The translations under genes were made by a program, and so were the position numbers. Below are positions 1 through 13,106 of a stretch of 64,000 nucleotides of DNA, in pieces. Under the pieces are notes generated by a model. The model worked only from the letters and a program-made list of their open reading frames with translations, was not told the DNA's origin and ran no database searches. This DNA is from Manis javanica (lineage: Eukaryota; Chordata; Mammalia; Pholidota; Manidae): contig NC_133164.1 of the NCBI RefSeq assembly GCF_040802235.1, forward strand, positions 117,074,302 to 117,138,301. The letters are read 5' to 3'. Each line of letters begins with the position of its first letter. Position 1 is the stretch's first letter.

Positions 1-2092
1 TAGCTCTCATGAAACAGAGGTTCTCAACAAAATAACAGTAAACAGAATTCAGTAATTATGAAAGAAGTTTCCACTGTGACCAAGTTAATTTTATTCCAGG
101 GATACACAGCTGCTTCAATATTTGAAAATCAATCAATGTGCTCTACCGTATTACTGGGTTAAACAAGAAAAAATTTCATAAAATCATATCAATTGAGGCA
201 TGAATAGCATCTGACAAAATTTAACACCCATTTATTATGAAAACTCTCAGAAAAATGGGAATGGAAGGGAAACTCTTCAACTTTATAAAGTTAATAAATA
301 AAAAAGACCCTCCAGCTAACATACTTGATAGTGGGAGACGGAGCACTTTCTTCCAGCAGTCGAAAGTATTGCAAAGATGCCAGTGTCTTGTCTGTGATGC
401 TGTTATAGATTTGTAAGATACTACCATTGGGAAAAACCGGAAAAGGGCACAAAGAATCTCTCTTTGTTATTTCCTCCAGCTGTATGTGAATTATCTCAAA
501 ATAAAAATGTTATTAAAAAAAAAAAGCGAGAAGTAAGACTGTCAACTTTTTCCAATTGGGACACCCAGGCGAATGCTGCTCAGGAGGGTTGCTCATGTTG
601 TCCTCTAACATCCTAGAATGCTGAGCAGAAATGTGGGATCCACCACAGCCATCAATCAGGTGTCAAAGAAATGCACTTAGGCTTTCTGAGGCACGCCTCT
701 GCTTGCTTTCCACTCCATTTTTAGATGGACACTCACTTCGCTGGGCAAGGAATCTCTCTATTTTATGTTTTCTGTTTTTCTTTGTGCTTTCATTTCAGGG
801 TTTGCCTTGGAAGGAAGCTTGACTTCTGAGTATTTTGAATTCCTAGAGGGCACCTTGTACCCAGACCATTTGAATGTGCCAGGGTTCTCTCTATGCCCAG
901 CCAGGAGCTCAGTGAAATCCTCTCTCACTTTTACCTGCTGTGCTTGCAGGCTGCATTGGGGGGTCTCCTCAATTTGGGGTCCTTGCCTTGACTCTGATTT
1001 CTTAGTCCCCCAATTCAGGAACCTGTTTGCCCGCTTTCCACTTCTTGTCACACAGTTGCCAAAATGCTGTGGTTTCGCAGCTGGTAGCAGTTTGACACCA
1101 CCCGCCCCTCCCCCTCGAGACACCCACACATTTGCTCTGTCTGCGTCTGTAGAAGGATTTATATCGGAAGATGCCACTTCTACCACTACTCTCTTGTCTG
1201 ATTTATGATTTGTGGCATTTCTCTGTGATGGCTACACACTTGTTTCAAATCTTAAGGGATCAAAGAAGGAGGTCAAATACTTTTTCATCTTTCTTAACAC
1301 TTACTGGAGTTCAGTTTTCAGATAAAAGCTGAACCTCATATAGAGTAGATCATCTACCAGACAAAGAATATACAGAGACGGTGTACATCATAAAATACAT
1401 TTTATTCCTTGTTTGTACACTTTTAGCTCTAAATTACCTCCGAAATTTAAAAATCGTAGGCCACATCATGAGAAAATGGCTTTAAAGTTTATTATCAAAA
1501 GATAGCTTTTGAAAATATTCATTCTTTTTCTAGTCCCCCTAATCTGATTAGCTGGCAATAATGGAGTACAGTACTGCAGAGTAAACCTGGGCTGCTAATG
1601 GCTGGTCTTGAGTGTCTCACTTTTAGCAGGAGATTTAAAGGGTGGAGAGAAATGCCACAGAGAAATGCCACGAATCATGAATCTGACAAGACATAGGTGC
1701 TAGAAGTGGCATCTTCCCAAATAAGTCCTTCTACAACGTATCTAAGAAATACTTAGATTTTCAGTTCTGTCGCCATGAAGTTCAGAAAATTAAAGTTAGC
1801 TAAGAAGAAGGAATGAATCATTGACTAAAGGGGCATTTTTTGGATGGTGAAATCCCAGAACAAATTACAGTGCAGAGGGCACAGAGGGAGGGTCCTCATT
1901 TTTCATTTCACTTGTTCTTTCTTTTAAAACATTCTTTTTTACCAAAGTAAGATGATTTAAGAAAAGAGAAAAAAAAGTGGAATGAAAAATCATAAGAACT
2001 ACAACCCAAAGCTTAGACAGAAAGAACAGTATAAGAGTTGTATGGGAAAGATTTTCCCAGCTGGCCCTCATTACGTTTTGGCTGCTGCCTTA
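1..2092. other. Intergenic, nothing recognised
   Basis: I see no gene or identifiable repeat here. The part from about 640 to 1200 has more G and C than its surroundings and carries open frames of about 140 codons on both strands at once (758-1186 minus, 765-1208 plus). Neither has a recognisable domain. A 13-bp unit (agagaaatgccac) is tandemly doubled near 1648-1673. Confidence 0.5.
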
Positions 2093-2116
2093 CCTTCTTT
2101 CTTTCTTTCTTTTCTG
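2093..2116 (+). repeat. Short TTTC tetranucleotide repeat
   Basis: About five units of cttt in a pyrimidine-rich stretch. This is an ordinary simple repeat. Confidence 0.7.
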
Positions 2117-2834
2117 TGCGGTTCAAACTCAGATTCCCCCAGTACCTCTGAACCATGTCTGAGAATGGATCTCAGTGTAAGCTTTCTTTTTCCTTTACCA
2201 TATTGTTGTCACATTTAAATTCAGGAACTTTCTCAAAGTTTGATAAATCTGCGTCTTGTTTTCCCCCCATATGGATAGCTCATTAGCTTATTATTCAGTA
2301 CGTGTACATAGGATTGGATAAGCAAGTTCTACAAATTATATTGTAAAATATGGTATTATAATTCCTTTTAGTGAATATATGTAATATTCTCAGCCAACAC
2401 TCGAATCCACTGGGAGCTCTCACTTTTCTGTTTCCACGGGGCTCTAAAGCATAGGTGAGGGAAGATGTGGTGAGTCCTGCGTCCTTCCATGACAGACAGA
2501 GAAGCCAAACCCCTTGTCATCCCCGTGAACCAGCACGTGAATGCCTACGGGATTACCTGGCATGGCGTTACTGTAATGTTCCTTGAAACCAGACAGTCTC
2601 TAACCTACCTAAATTTATACAAGAAAATGGGTGTCTTCTTTAAACTTGATCATTTATGGGGTTTAAGGGTGTTGCTATATAAACTTTGTCCAAAAATGTT
2701 GCCATTCCTCAGGACATTTCATCAAATATTTTTCTTGATTATTTCCTCATGTTCACTTAATACATTTAGTGACCAAGGGCTTTTCTATTTAAATGTGGAT
2801 TTCATTGTTGGAAAGGAATAAGGGAAACTAATTT

Positions 2835-3055
2835 TTGTGAGATGATTATTATGTGCCAAGTACATTCCTATTATATTAAGTCGAATATGTTCCTCATGAC
2901 AGGCCTTTAATATACATATTATTTACTTTTTCTCAGATGATAAAACCAAGGATCTGAGCTTTCAAATAGCATGCTCTAATTCACAAGCCGAAGAGGGGTT
3001 CAAACCCAGTCTGACTCTAAAGTTCTCTTTCTGTTACACTGTAATGTCTCATGAA
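2835..3055 (-). repeat. MIR SINE, minus strand
   Basis: An ancient mammalian-wide tRNA-derived SINE in reverse orientation. The plus strand shows the reverse-complement MIR landmarks in order: the tail-side motif near tattatgtgccaag, the core around tctcagatgataaaacc, then the tRNA-like B-box side as ggggttcaaacccagtctgac. The order and spacing fit MIR. It is diverged, as expected for its age. Confidence 0.85.
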
Positions 3056-4217
3056 AAAAAAATCTGAAGTTGGGCAAGTGAAAATTATATTCTTGTCCAA
3101 GAATGTTTGAATATGAGACACTACAACACTTTGTTTCATGGCTCTGAAATTTGCTTTGGAATAATGACCAAAGGCAAGACCTCTTAACACATTTTTGACC
3201 AGCACCACCACTAATTCTAAACTAATTCTAAACCAAGCAGTGACGGCAGCCAGGAGTCCATACGCACACATTCTCACACATTGCATCAGGAGGTACCCGG
3301 TCCTGATTAAGGACCCTTGAAATAAATGGATAGTATCCAAAAATATTTAATTTTTAAAGGCATTGCTAATTTATCCTGTCTGTCTTGAAAGATCAAGCCT
3401 CTTCCTAGTCATTTAAATAGTCTCTATACTGGATATGCTCCGTAGAAAAAATTACTACTCCGTTTACTGTCTGAATGATTCATCAACAGTCGTTTCTGTG
3501 CTGCTACATTCTGTTGCTCACCTGGGGTGTTTGCCACTGCTCACTAATAGGTCGGGAAGAGAGGTGGGGTGCTCCACTGCTCAATAAAATGATACATGTT
3601 TTTATTGGTTCTTGTGAAGTTCAGGTATAGGAGGAGGTGGTTGAAACTAATGATTAAATGAGCTTTGGTTGTTTCACTATGGATCTCATCAATAAAATAC
3701 TTTAATGCCATTAACATCCATGAGCGAGAGTTAAATACATATATACACCTTGCAAATGCATTTCAGTTTTAGAGGTCTGAGAGCTGTCAGAAATTATATA
3801 CATCTTCCAAACCACTAAAATGTACCTATGTCGTAGAGGGGAGCTAGTTCATTATTGCAAAATATTAAAAAGAGAAGGAAGACGTGTTTTCCAGGTTTGG
3901 GGAGATGCTCTACTATTGGTTATCAGCAAACTAAATTAAATGTCAACTCCTCTCAGTATATAAAAATGCCGTCTTCACTATCACAACTTAGACACCTCTT
4001 CCGTTGTTCTTGGGCAGTTTCCAAAAGAAAACGCTTTCAGTGTTGTCTAGGGTAGCAGCGTGAGCCGTGGGTAGGACTGACTCTAAATTACACTTAAAAA
4101 GGAAAATGTTCGTGAAATATTTGCAGCCTCATTCCTTAATCAGTAGCTGAGCACGTTGAACATTTCACAGTGGTTTTGGAATTGAGCTTAATATGTTTTA
4201 ATAACTTACTTTTATAA
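3056..4217. other. Intergenic, nothing recognised
   Basis: No gene or confident repeat. An 11-bp unit (taattctaaac) is tandemly doubled near 3213-3234. Short open frames here have no recognisable features. Confidence 0.5.
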
Positions 4218-4219
<2 letters not shown>

Positions 4220-4267
<48 letters not shown>

Positions 4268-4280
4268 TGGTGGTGGTGGT
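4220..4280 (+). repeat. Compound (GT)n(GGT)n microsatellite
   Basis: A nearly perfect GT tract of about 47 bp (4220-4266) runs directly into five GGT units (4266-4280). Uninterrupted GT tracts this long are usually length-polymorphic. An open frame on the opposite strand (4136-4417) only reads through this tract as a Thr/His repeat. Confidence 0.97.
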
Positions 4281-4550
4281 GTGAGCAGGATCCTGTGATT
4301 TTTATGGCAAATGGAAAGAATAACTTGTCTTAGATACATTCTTACTCGACTATGAAAATTTTTTTCTAGTTCACTCAGTGGAAAAATACGTACTGAAATT
4401 CTAAACCCAAGTAACACAGAAAGGTGTTTCTAGCCTTTTTTTTTTCTTGCCTCCCTTTCACTTTCTTTTCACACATTTAAATATTTTAGGAAAACTAAGC
4501 ACAAAGGAAATCTTATCCTACTTTACTTTATATAGAAAGTGCATTCATGA

Positions 4551-4643
4551 GAGGCGCGGCTATTTTTCTCCCTTATCTTAAACCCTCTGTGATCCCGGTA
4601 TTTAACGCGCTGCGGGCCCTGCTCTCGATCCGGTTCGTCGCCG
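4551..4643. other. CpG-dense short stretch
   Basis: About 11 CpG dinucleotides fall in roughly 90 bp (gaggcgcggc, aacgcgctgcggg, ctcgatccggttcgtcgccg), in DNA that otherwise has almost none. There is no open frame of note and no repeat I recognise. It could be a recently inserted fragment, a methylation-free regulatory site or a remnant of an element that has not yet lost its CpGs. It is too short for a standard CpG island. Confidence 0.6.
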
Positions 4644-4649
4644 CAGCCC

Positions 4650-6890
4650 CTCTCTGCTCTGCATGCAGATCATTTGATCCTTAACGTTTCTTCCTACATT
4701 CACTGCTTCCACGTTGGCCCATTTCTGTTATAAATATTGAATTACTAACACTTTCAAGCAGATTTTTTTTTTAATAATAGGCATGATGATTTGAACCTAC
4801 TATGAAAAAAACCCAGCTTTTTATCTTCAATGAGAAAGGAAAAAGTTCATCTGGAAAATACAACTGTGTGTCGCCAGGTCCACAGAGAGCAAGTGAATGG
4901 AAACTGTGGTTTAGTGAGAATTTGTGAATAAAAGAATAAGAGAAAAAAAGCCAATGCAAAAGCTCATGGTTTTCTTATTATGGGGAGAGCTCAGTGTCCA
5001 TAAAATGTACTGTATATAATGTGAATAGAATAATCATTTTGGGCCATGCACTTTTACCTGAAGAAAAACAATATGCCCTCACCTCAAGATATCTGTGTAG
5101 CCAATGTTAGAAATGTGTTGAGTGCTAACATGCTTCTCATTACTTTTGAAACTCAAGAAGTATAAAGAGAAATGATTCATTTCCCAAATGGCGATTCCAG
5201 ATTGTTCTTGTTTCACCAGAACTTTCCAACTTTTGCAATATGGACATGAAGTAATATTTATATTTGGATACGAGAAAAGAAAAAAAAGTTAACGTATTAT
5301 TATTGTTAAACTATAACATCACTAAACTTAGGCATAAATCCAGGGATAGATTCAGATTTTGCTGGGTCTGAAGCTCATACGAATCAGAGGCTTTCTTTAA
5401 GAAAAACAATGCAACATATGGAGATACAATTAGATTAAGAAGTGAGCATATGCTTAAAAGAGAAAGGAAATTAAGAAAAAGTAAAAGTGTATAAAAATAC
5501 ACTACTAACCCAAACATTACAGAATTCTGAATATATACATATTTAATTGGATATATCTCTGTAACATGTTTTTCTTTCCTTTTTACTGCATTTTCTTCAA
5601 TTGTCTCTTTACATGAATCACTTTTAAAGTGTAATTTCATGTAAGGAGGATAAAAAATACAGTATTTTTAGCATAATAGAATCAAATGTGTTTATTAATG
5701 TTACTTGAAATTCATAAAATATGTAATAGCAGAAGTACTTGATGTCTGTAAGAATACTAAATGCTTATTTCCTACAAATGTGAAAATTTTCATAAACTAT
5801 TTTGCATTGTTGCATCCAAAAATGAAACAAACACTTGAGGTGTTTTTATATCCGCAGATGCTGCATTACTGTGTACATTCCCAGCAGGAGTACATTCCTT
5901 CTGTTTTGACTAGGTGTCTACAAAAACCAGGTACTCTGCTTGAAATTTCATATGGTTGTTGATTGTAATAAATTTCCACAAAATAGCTCTGGGTCCTGTA
6001 TTTCAAACATTGTTTCTCCAGTACCACCCACACACTTCTGGTCATAAATCATAAGTTAACATCTCCACTGCTCTAATGTCATGCAGCCCCCTCTTCTTCT
6101 ATTAAATACTTATGTATTATCAATTTATTATAATTATTATTATAAGTTTTTATGTGTTTCTTAACCTCACAAACTTAGTAAGTTCCCCAATGATACATTT
6201 CATTGTCTGTTTGTTCAATGATGTATCCTAAAAACTTTTTCAGTGATGCTACACTGTACTCATTTTTCATGCTGGACTTGCTCAGTGATTCTATACTTCC
6301 GTTTTAGGTGACTTGATTTTCCCCCTGGGCAGGTATTATAATTCCTATACGGGTATTAATTTTTTTCTAGACAAATGTCACGTATACCAATGATCTTTTT
6401 AAATATTCTTTCTGCAGCTGCTGACTGATGACCCTCAAGTCTGCTCTCCAGTCTCCTACTCCCACTAACAATCCACCAGGCTTCTCCTGCTTATCAATTG
6501 CCCTGAGATCCTCACATCCCTCAAACACCAGGAAAATCACAGAGGGAGTCTTGCTAGGGCCATAGCATCGCCTACACTAGTGAACACAGTGAAAGGTTTC
6601 CAGAGGGGCGTGGGGCCAAAGGGCTCCAAGTAGAAGTGGTGTAGGGTCACAGGAAGATTAGAGTACTGGTAACCTTTTGGTAATTAAAGTGAATGTGGAT
6701 AGGAGCATTTAAACATATATCTCCAACATTCCCACAGAAGATAGACTGGAGAGACTGTGATTTTGTGGACCACCAGAAGTGGAAGTTTTGGAGCTCCCCT
6801 TTACCCTGCTGACAGTCACACTCCAGAGCTGTATCCATCCCGGGTGAGTAGCATCTGGCTGAGTGTTAAGACCGCCAGCCATCAATTCTA
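4650..6890. other. Intergenic, nothing recognised
   Basis: AT-rich DNA with scattered short open frames. No domains, RNA genes or confident repeats were seen. Confidence 0.45.
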
Positions 6891-6899
6891 AGCTCGAGT

Positions 6900-6918
6900 C
6901 TGCCCCTCGTGGTGGCCA
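6900..6918 (-). promoter_or_regulatory. CTCF-like motif (weak)
   Basis: The plus strand reads ctgcccctcgtggtggcca. On the minus strand this resembles the CTCF core, with CCACC followed by a G-rich block. It departs from the consensus by an interruption of the G-run (CGAGGGG) and one missing base in one alignment. This is motif resemblance only. Confidence 0.25.
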
Positions 6919-6989
6919 TTTGAACAGCAGCTGTTTTACTACACTCATCAGAGTTTAAACTCAATAATTTGAAGTATTGGATAAAATTA

Positions 6990-7430
6990 TCAGGTGATTG
7001 TGTAGGTTTCTATATTGGTTAGGATAGTCTAAATAGCTATAGAAAATAGACTCAAAATCCAAAAGCTCAAACACAACAGAAGGTTATTTCTTGTTCATGT
7101 ACCAGTCCCAGCTGGGCGCTGCTCATTGACGGAGGGTCCTCATCACCTGGTCTTTCCGGAACCCAGGCCCCTGGTATCTCTGTCATTTCCAACTGTTTAC
7201 TTCTAAGGCTTTGAGCGTCATCACAGTTCCAGTCCACACAAAGCAAGGAAAGAGCATGGTGGAGGGTGTCTTTTTTTTTGCAGTTTGTCCAGAAGTAATG
7301 ATATCGCTATTGTTGAAAACATAGTTGTGTGGATTTTGATGTCTACCTGCTAGGAAGGCTGGGTGGTGTGATCTAAGCATACATTCAAGGAAGAGGAGAA
7401 AATACTTTTGGTAAACGGCAGTCTCCAAAT
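6990..7430 (+). repeat. Medium-reiterated repeat, LTR-like
   Basis: The segment has the layout of a mammalian medium-reiterated repeat: a ggttatttcttgttcatgtacc stretch (7082-7103), a GC-richer middle mentioning ggaacccaggc, a gggaaagagcatgg-like block (near agcaaggaaagagcatgg) and a final kaagagaa/ggtaaacggcag-like end. I recall this arrangement from interspersed LTR or DNA elements but cannot name the family. Strand is nominal. Confidence 0.4.
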
Positions 7431-7439
7431 ATTTCTGAG

Positions 7440-8920
7440 ATCTTACTAGCTTCTTTAATATATTTTTTTTACATAACTGAAAGAATAAACCAGTTTAAAG
7501 GACAAAAAAAGGATGCCAAATTAAAATCAGTACATTTCATCTTCACTCTATACTTTTGAGATGAGTCTCTTTAGAGATTTACAAAATTAGTGAATATTGC
7601 ATTTTTAATAACTACTTTTTTTATTTTACCCAGAGACAAAGCAACATAATTATGTTTCTTGAGTTTATGTCTTTTCTTCGTAATTCAATTACCAGGCTTT
7701 TGAAAGCAAGAGGATTTCTTCCTCTTTATATGCATAGTGGCAAAGATTGAGGCATGTAGTAATAATCTCTAAATGTAACTGAATTACCCAGAACTTCTTA
7801 TTTTTATATTTCAAAGAGAGAATCAGTGATTTAAGAGCTCTTTATAATACTTTGATGTGGTTCTGAACTTAAGTGGATTCTGGTGGTATTAGAAGTTACC
7901 TCTAATATCATAAGGTGGGTTTGCATGATTAAAATATTAATTTCTGCTGCTATATTGCTAACAAAGGATTAAATCACAATGTAGCAGAACCAATTTAGTC
8001 ATTAAAAGAAACGGAAATAACTGCAATGACATGAAAAGAAGACTAGGCAAGTCTGCTGAGCAGTTGACTCCCTCATTTTTATAATAGGTCCTGTGATTGG
8101 GACTAGGGAAGAAATTCCTTTTCACCTTGCAACGTGGCACACAGAGATAATACTTTTCATGATGTCCTGGTGTAAATAGCAAGGCTTTTCAAGTCCACTG
8201 TAAGTCTGGCCTAGCTGCCCTGTGGTTTGCATAGCCAACATTTGAGAAACCTAGATGGGAATCTCTGTGCTATAAAGAATGACTCCAAATATTTATCATT
8301 GTGATGCTAAATAGATTCCATCACAAGGAAGCCTGGATGCTATTTCATGATTTAAAAAAAGACCCTTTATACTGACATAGATCAATTTGTCTTTGTTGAA
8401 TGTATATGTATGGTCATAATTAGTCCTGAGAGCATCTTACTCAAAATTGTACTCAAAATTCTCTGTCCGTTGGTACTATAAAATTGGTAAGCAATACAAT
8501 GAAATCATAAATTAAAATTCTAATATGTACTTGTTAGTTCAGACTAATTGTCATAAAATGACATGGTAAACATTGCTTAATTTTCTTCCTACCTCAATAG
8601 AGACCCAGGCATGATTATAACAATTAGAAATGTTTCAAATACGGTTGCTATTAGTTAGCTTAGCAGAAATGGAGACATGATATGACACTACAAACCTAAA
8701 AATCGTACTGCTGATGTTAAGTCCCATTTTTTTCCTTTCTGAGAACATGAATCACCTTGTGGTGGCATCTATTGTTGGTTCAGTGGGCAGCTGATGGACT
8801 GGCAGAAATGCCTGCTTGGATGTGGGCATCCCTGGTGGCTTGTGAGTGGACCCTGGCCCAGCCACCCTCAGGGGGTTAATAGCTCAGGCTCTCAGGGCTA
8901 ACACACGAGAACAGTAGATT
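7440..8920. other. Intergenic, nothing recognised
   Basis: AT-rich with a slightly GC-richer patch at 8750-8880 (ccctggcccagccaccctcag). No gene or confident repeat. Confidence 0.45.
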
Positions 8921-8921
8921 T

Positions 8922-8922
<1 letters not shown>

Positions 8923-8963
<41 letters not shown>

Positions 8964-8968
8964 TGTGT
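8923..8968 (+). repeat. (GT)n microsatellite
   Basis: A GT tract of about 46 bp with one GC interruption near the start and one extra G near the end. The Thr/His-rich open frame on the opposite strand (8884-9084) reads through it and is not a gene. Confidence 0.95.
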
Positions 8969-9332
8969 TGACCCTCAGGATGCAGGGACAGCAGGCCCAG
9001 CTGTTCTGAGACCACGAAACACAGAACCCCCACAAACCTTACGACGGTTAAAAAGAAAACTATTGAAAGGCTTGGGATGGTCACTATGTCAAATCATTTA
9101 GCTACTGACAGTCACATCAAAGGAAAATGATACCAACAATTCCTAAAATTCACTAAGTTTTATAAATACGTTAGGATGGATTATGAATTCTTTGCGTTAA
9201 AATGTACTCCTAACATTTGGTAAGTACTTTGTAATATGTATTTTAGATATGGAGAATAAAAAAGAGCTTATCTAATTACATATTTATTTCAGCATGCTAG
9301 GTGATGAATATTTTGAATATTATCCCTCGATG

Positions 9333-9347
9333 TATATATATATATAA
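9333..9347. repeat. Short (TA)n tract
   Basis: About seven TA units, a simple repeat. Confidence 0.7.
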
Positions 9348-9454
9348 GTTAAATAAGATTATTCTATTCACATAGATAATGACTATGATTTTTGTAAATC
9401 AAAATGTAACCTGCCTATTCCTGTGAATCAAAAGGTACAGACATGTTACCTTTT

Positions 9455-10860
9455 GTAAGCCCTGCATGATATCCCATTGCATAGTTGTGTAGTCTTTTCT
9501 CTATTGAAAAGATATTTTTTTTTTACTCTAAAAATGTTTTTTACTTGTTTTTATCTCCTTCAATATAACTGGTTTGCAATATACATTCTTTTACTCATAT
9601 TTTTACATGCTAGCATACTTTTTCTTTTTGGACAGTCCCCAAGTAGAATATTCTAAGAATAGCTCTCAGTTATTACTGTTTTTAATTTTTGCCAAGCTGG
9701 TGGGTAAAAATGTAACATCATTGTTAGTTTAATTGGAATCTCTGTATTATCTAGTGGAGCTAACCCCGTATTTGTATATGCCTTATCTACTTACATCAAC
9801 TCCTCTGAGATTTACGTGGCCATGGGCTTAGTTTTTAGAAATTACATTTTAGTCTCTTTTAGGTATAAATTTGTACATACTCTCTCTGAAGAGGAATACA
9901 TACCATTTTTACATTTAATGCATTATATATGTATTTTCTCTTTCACTTTATTTTTCTCCAGGCAAATATACTATAGTGTAATTTGTATTTAAAGTTATAT
10001 TTTTCCCCTTTATAACCACTCTATTCACTGACTAACTTAGAAACTCCCAGTCCTACAATGTTATACAAATATTCTCCTAGGTATTTTTTTGTGGCTTAAT
10101 TTTTATAAATTAATATTTCATCTATAATCTACATGAAAAGTGTTTTTCTATATATTTTTAAGATGAAGGGCTCCTTCTCTTCCTTCTCCTTGAATAGCTA
10201 CTTTTAACCACATCCCATATTCAGTGACTTCTTATGTGCCACTGAATTGAAACAATGCCTTATTCTACAGAACGTCTGCATAGTATATTTGGATCAGCTC
10301 CCAGACTCTCTATCCTGTTCCAACTAATCTGTCCACTTTTTACTTAGCATCATATCATTTTTAATAAAGTCACTCATAATATACTTTTGTGTCCTTTAAG
10401 GTAAGTACCCTCTGATTTTTTTAAATTTAAATACTCTTAGAGCATTTTGACTAGAATTTGTAATAAATTTATATGGACACTTAAATCATCGAAATCATAA
10501 CTGATTTCTCTGTTAAGGTCTTCTTAGTCTACTCATTGAAATAAGATTTGATAGTTGTTTTAGTCTTCATAATAGGGTCAGTACATCTTTTATTTAACTT
10601 ATGTAGGGCTATTATACCTGTATTTTTCCATTTTCATTAAAATGTACTTGTCACTTGAAATTCAATGCAGTTCTTGCTAAAGTATTAAACTATTGATTTC
10701 TGTATATGCATCTAGTTTTCAACCACATTAAAAATATCTACTTTATCATAATATGTTTGTAGCAGTCTTTTCTAAATTTATAATCACAAAATGCAACTCA
10801 AATTATTTTGCTAACCATTGATTTTCTTACCGTACTGCATTAGATAGAACTGAGAGATAA
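9455..10860 (-). mobile_element. L1M LINE-1 fragment (3' UTR to ORF2), minus strand
   Basis: A diverged fossil LINE-1 in reverse orientation. The plus strand follows the antisense L1 order: a 3'-region motif around ccaagctggtgggtaaaaatg (9693-9713), then ORF2-antisense landmarks including tacaaatattctcctaggta (10063-10082), tccatctggaat-like text near 10110 and a well-matched gactctctatcctgttccaa (10304-10323). There is no intact reading frame. Both borders are approximate, and the 5' side fades into unrecognised AT-rich DNA. Confidence 0.72.
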
Positions 10861-13105
10861 TATTGAAAATCTCTAGTGAGTTTTTATTTTTAATTTTAAT
10901 GAAATTGGAATTAACAATTTATCACTTGGTAGGCCATCTTTTGTACAGTTTTAGCAAATAGCCTTCATAATGTTCCATTTATTTTGTCTGTATTCTGATG
11001 CTACTCATCTTTAAGTTAGAATTAATGTGTATTTTTTTCACTTCTCTTGATGTAAATATACAGAGTAAGCATTAATATAATGCGTACAGATAGTGCCGTT
11101 ACATGAGACGCTTAGAAGTTTCATGGAGAGATGCATGTGTAGAATATTAATCAAAAGAAAGCGCACAGATAAGCAAGACTTTGTATACAATTTAAACCAA
11201 AGCTGTTCGGATTTTATCTCAGGACGATAAATCTTGAACAATTTAAGTTCCATAAACCTTTCAGCCTTCTCAGTTGGTTTATGAGTGGAGGTACAAAAGT
11301 ATTGAGCTCAGGAGTTATTTAAAACATTAAAAGCCACAATATGATTTAAAGTAAATAAAGTTTTATAACCTCATCCCACAAAATAACTGTTAGGTTTTGA
11401 GTAATTTTAAGTGTTACTCCAGCTTCAGCAACTATCAGAAGATTCTCCATGATATGAAAATATATTGGAAAATTTTTTTTTAGATTCTTAAAAATCGTCT
11501 TCAATATGCATCTATTATTGTAAGAGGTATTTTTTGTGTCAAATCTTAAAAAGAATTCAATATTGCATTCTTTGTGACAAAGTATTCTTCAAAATACATA
11601 TACCTTTTTTAGAAAATTAACTATAAAACCAACATATTTTTAAAACTTCTAAAGTTTTCATTTGAAACTTAAGTACCACGGAAGAATTTTCTTAACAGAG
11701 TTGATATGTAGGAGATTTTCTGCATTAAAAGACCAATTATTTGATACCCAGTATTCTCTCCTTTTTCAAGTATTGTTTCTTGAAAGCCGTTCTTGAATTT
11801 TTATCATCTTTTAAAAATGAGGCTTCTAGCAGTGGCTACATTTTAAGTTGTACTTCAACACAGCAGACATATATTAAAATGTGAGCAATTTCTCTGATGA
11901 AAACTTGGGACTCATTCAAACCGTGTTAGTCATTCAACTGGATTGGTACTCAGAAAATACGACTGTGCTAGGATGTTGAAGAGTTTTTGAACAAGTTATA
12001 AATATTTATAAATGAATTGTTGGTGAGAACTTTAGGAACAAAATGAACGTATTTCCATTAGCTAAATGCCATTTTCTTTATAAATCATGAATATTCAAGA
12101 AATTTTAAGTTTGTTCATGTTTTACCTAATTCCCTGATGAGCAAAACGTGTGACAAATAGTAGTTCTGAGATATTGAAAACACCAAGACATCTTTATTCT
12201 CCATTAAGTGTGAAATATACATTAAAATAGGTAATTTTAAGAGAAACTAAGCACATAAGTAATCTTTTCTTAATTTACATTTTGGAAGTTGGAAGGAAAA
12301 AGCAAAATCATTGTTATTCAAATTGTTTACAGTTACCTGAAAAAGACAACCATTTACCTTAAATCTCTGCCTCTGTGTGCTAGTAGGCATGGCAAAGTCA
12401 CTGACTCACAACTGTATTTCCACATTATTTGGCCTTTGTTCCTCAAAATATTACCTTTGTGTATTCTGCTTGGTAAGTAAAATGGATATAGAAAGTTAAA
12501 AAAAAGCAATGGTCAAAACCAGTGAAAACAATGGAACAATTTTTTTGGACAAACGATTAACATACTGCACTAAATCAACTGAATAATGTAAAGATAATAG
12601 CATATTGCTACTCTCATTTGTTACTCTAATTGTTCTACATTTATGGAGTTCTGCCCTGCATAGTTTTAATAGTAGTTGTTAACCATTGTCATTTATCAGC
12701 CACGTTATTACAGTTCAAAATGGAATTGTAATTGAAGCACTTGAACAAGTTAAAATTGACAATAAACTCACAGTCCAATAGCATTTGCTTAATGAACTTG
12801 ATGCCATAAAATTTTAATCATTGTCAAGTACTTATAGGATATATTGCTTGAAAGTTTTTAATTTTATAATTAACACATAGCAACTCAAAGGAGTAAGTTC
12901 ATCTGGGAAAGTGAGAGGCAAGTCACAATTACACATAGCATTATTCCTAATATTAAAGAAATAATAATGATTTTTCCTTCCCTTGAATTCTTTAACTCTT
13001 CTGTTTTTCTTCTTCTCAGGATAGGTGAATTTTTCACTGCCTGTGAGATGTAATTTGTGAGGCAAGAAATTTTGCTTAACTCCAAAAATCTTATTTACCA
13101 TCCAA
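10861..13105. other. Intergenic, AT-rich, nothing firm
   Basis: This may hold further decayed L1 near its start, but the similarity is too weak to claim. No gene, RNA gene or simple repeat of note. Short lysine-rich open frames are typical of AT-rich non-coding DNA. Confidence 0.4.
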
Positions 13106-13106
13106 C

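Noticed and set aside
765..1208. 147-codon frame, mirrored by a 142-codon frame on the other strand
   Set aside because: Equal openness on both strands reflects composition. No recognisable domain on either.
2990..3010. tRNA B-box-like ggggttcaaaccc
   Set aside because: It is the tRNA-derived head of a reversed MIR. No cloverleaf can be completed.
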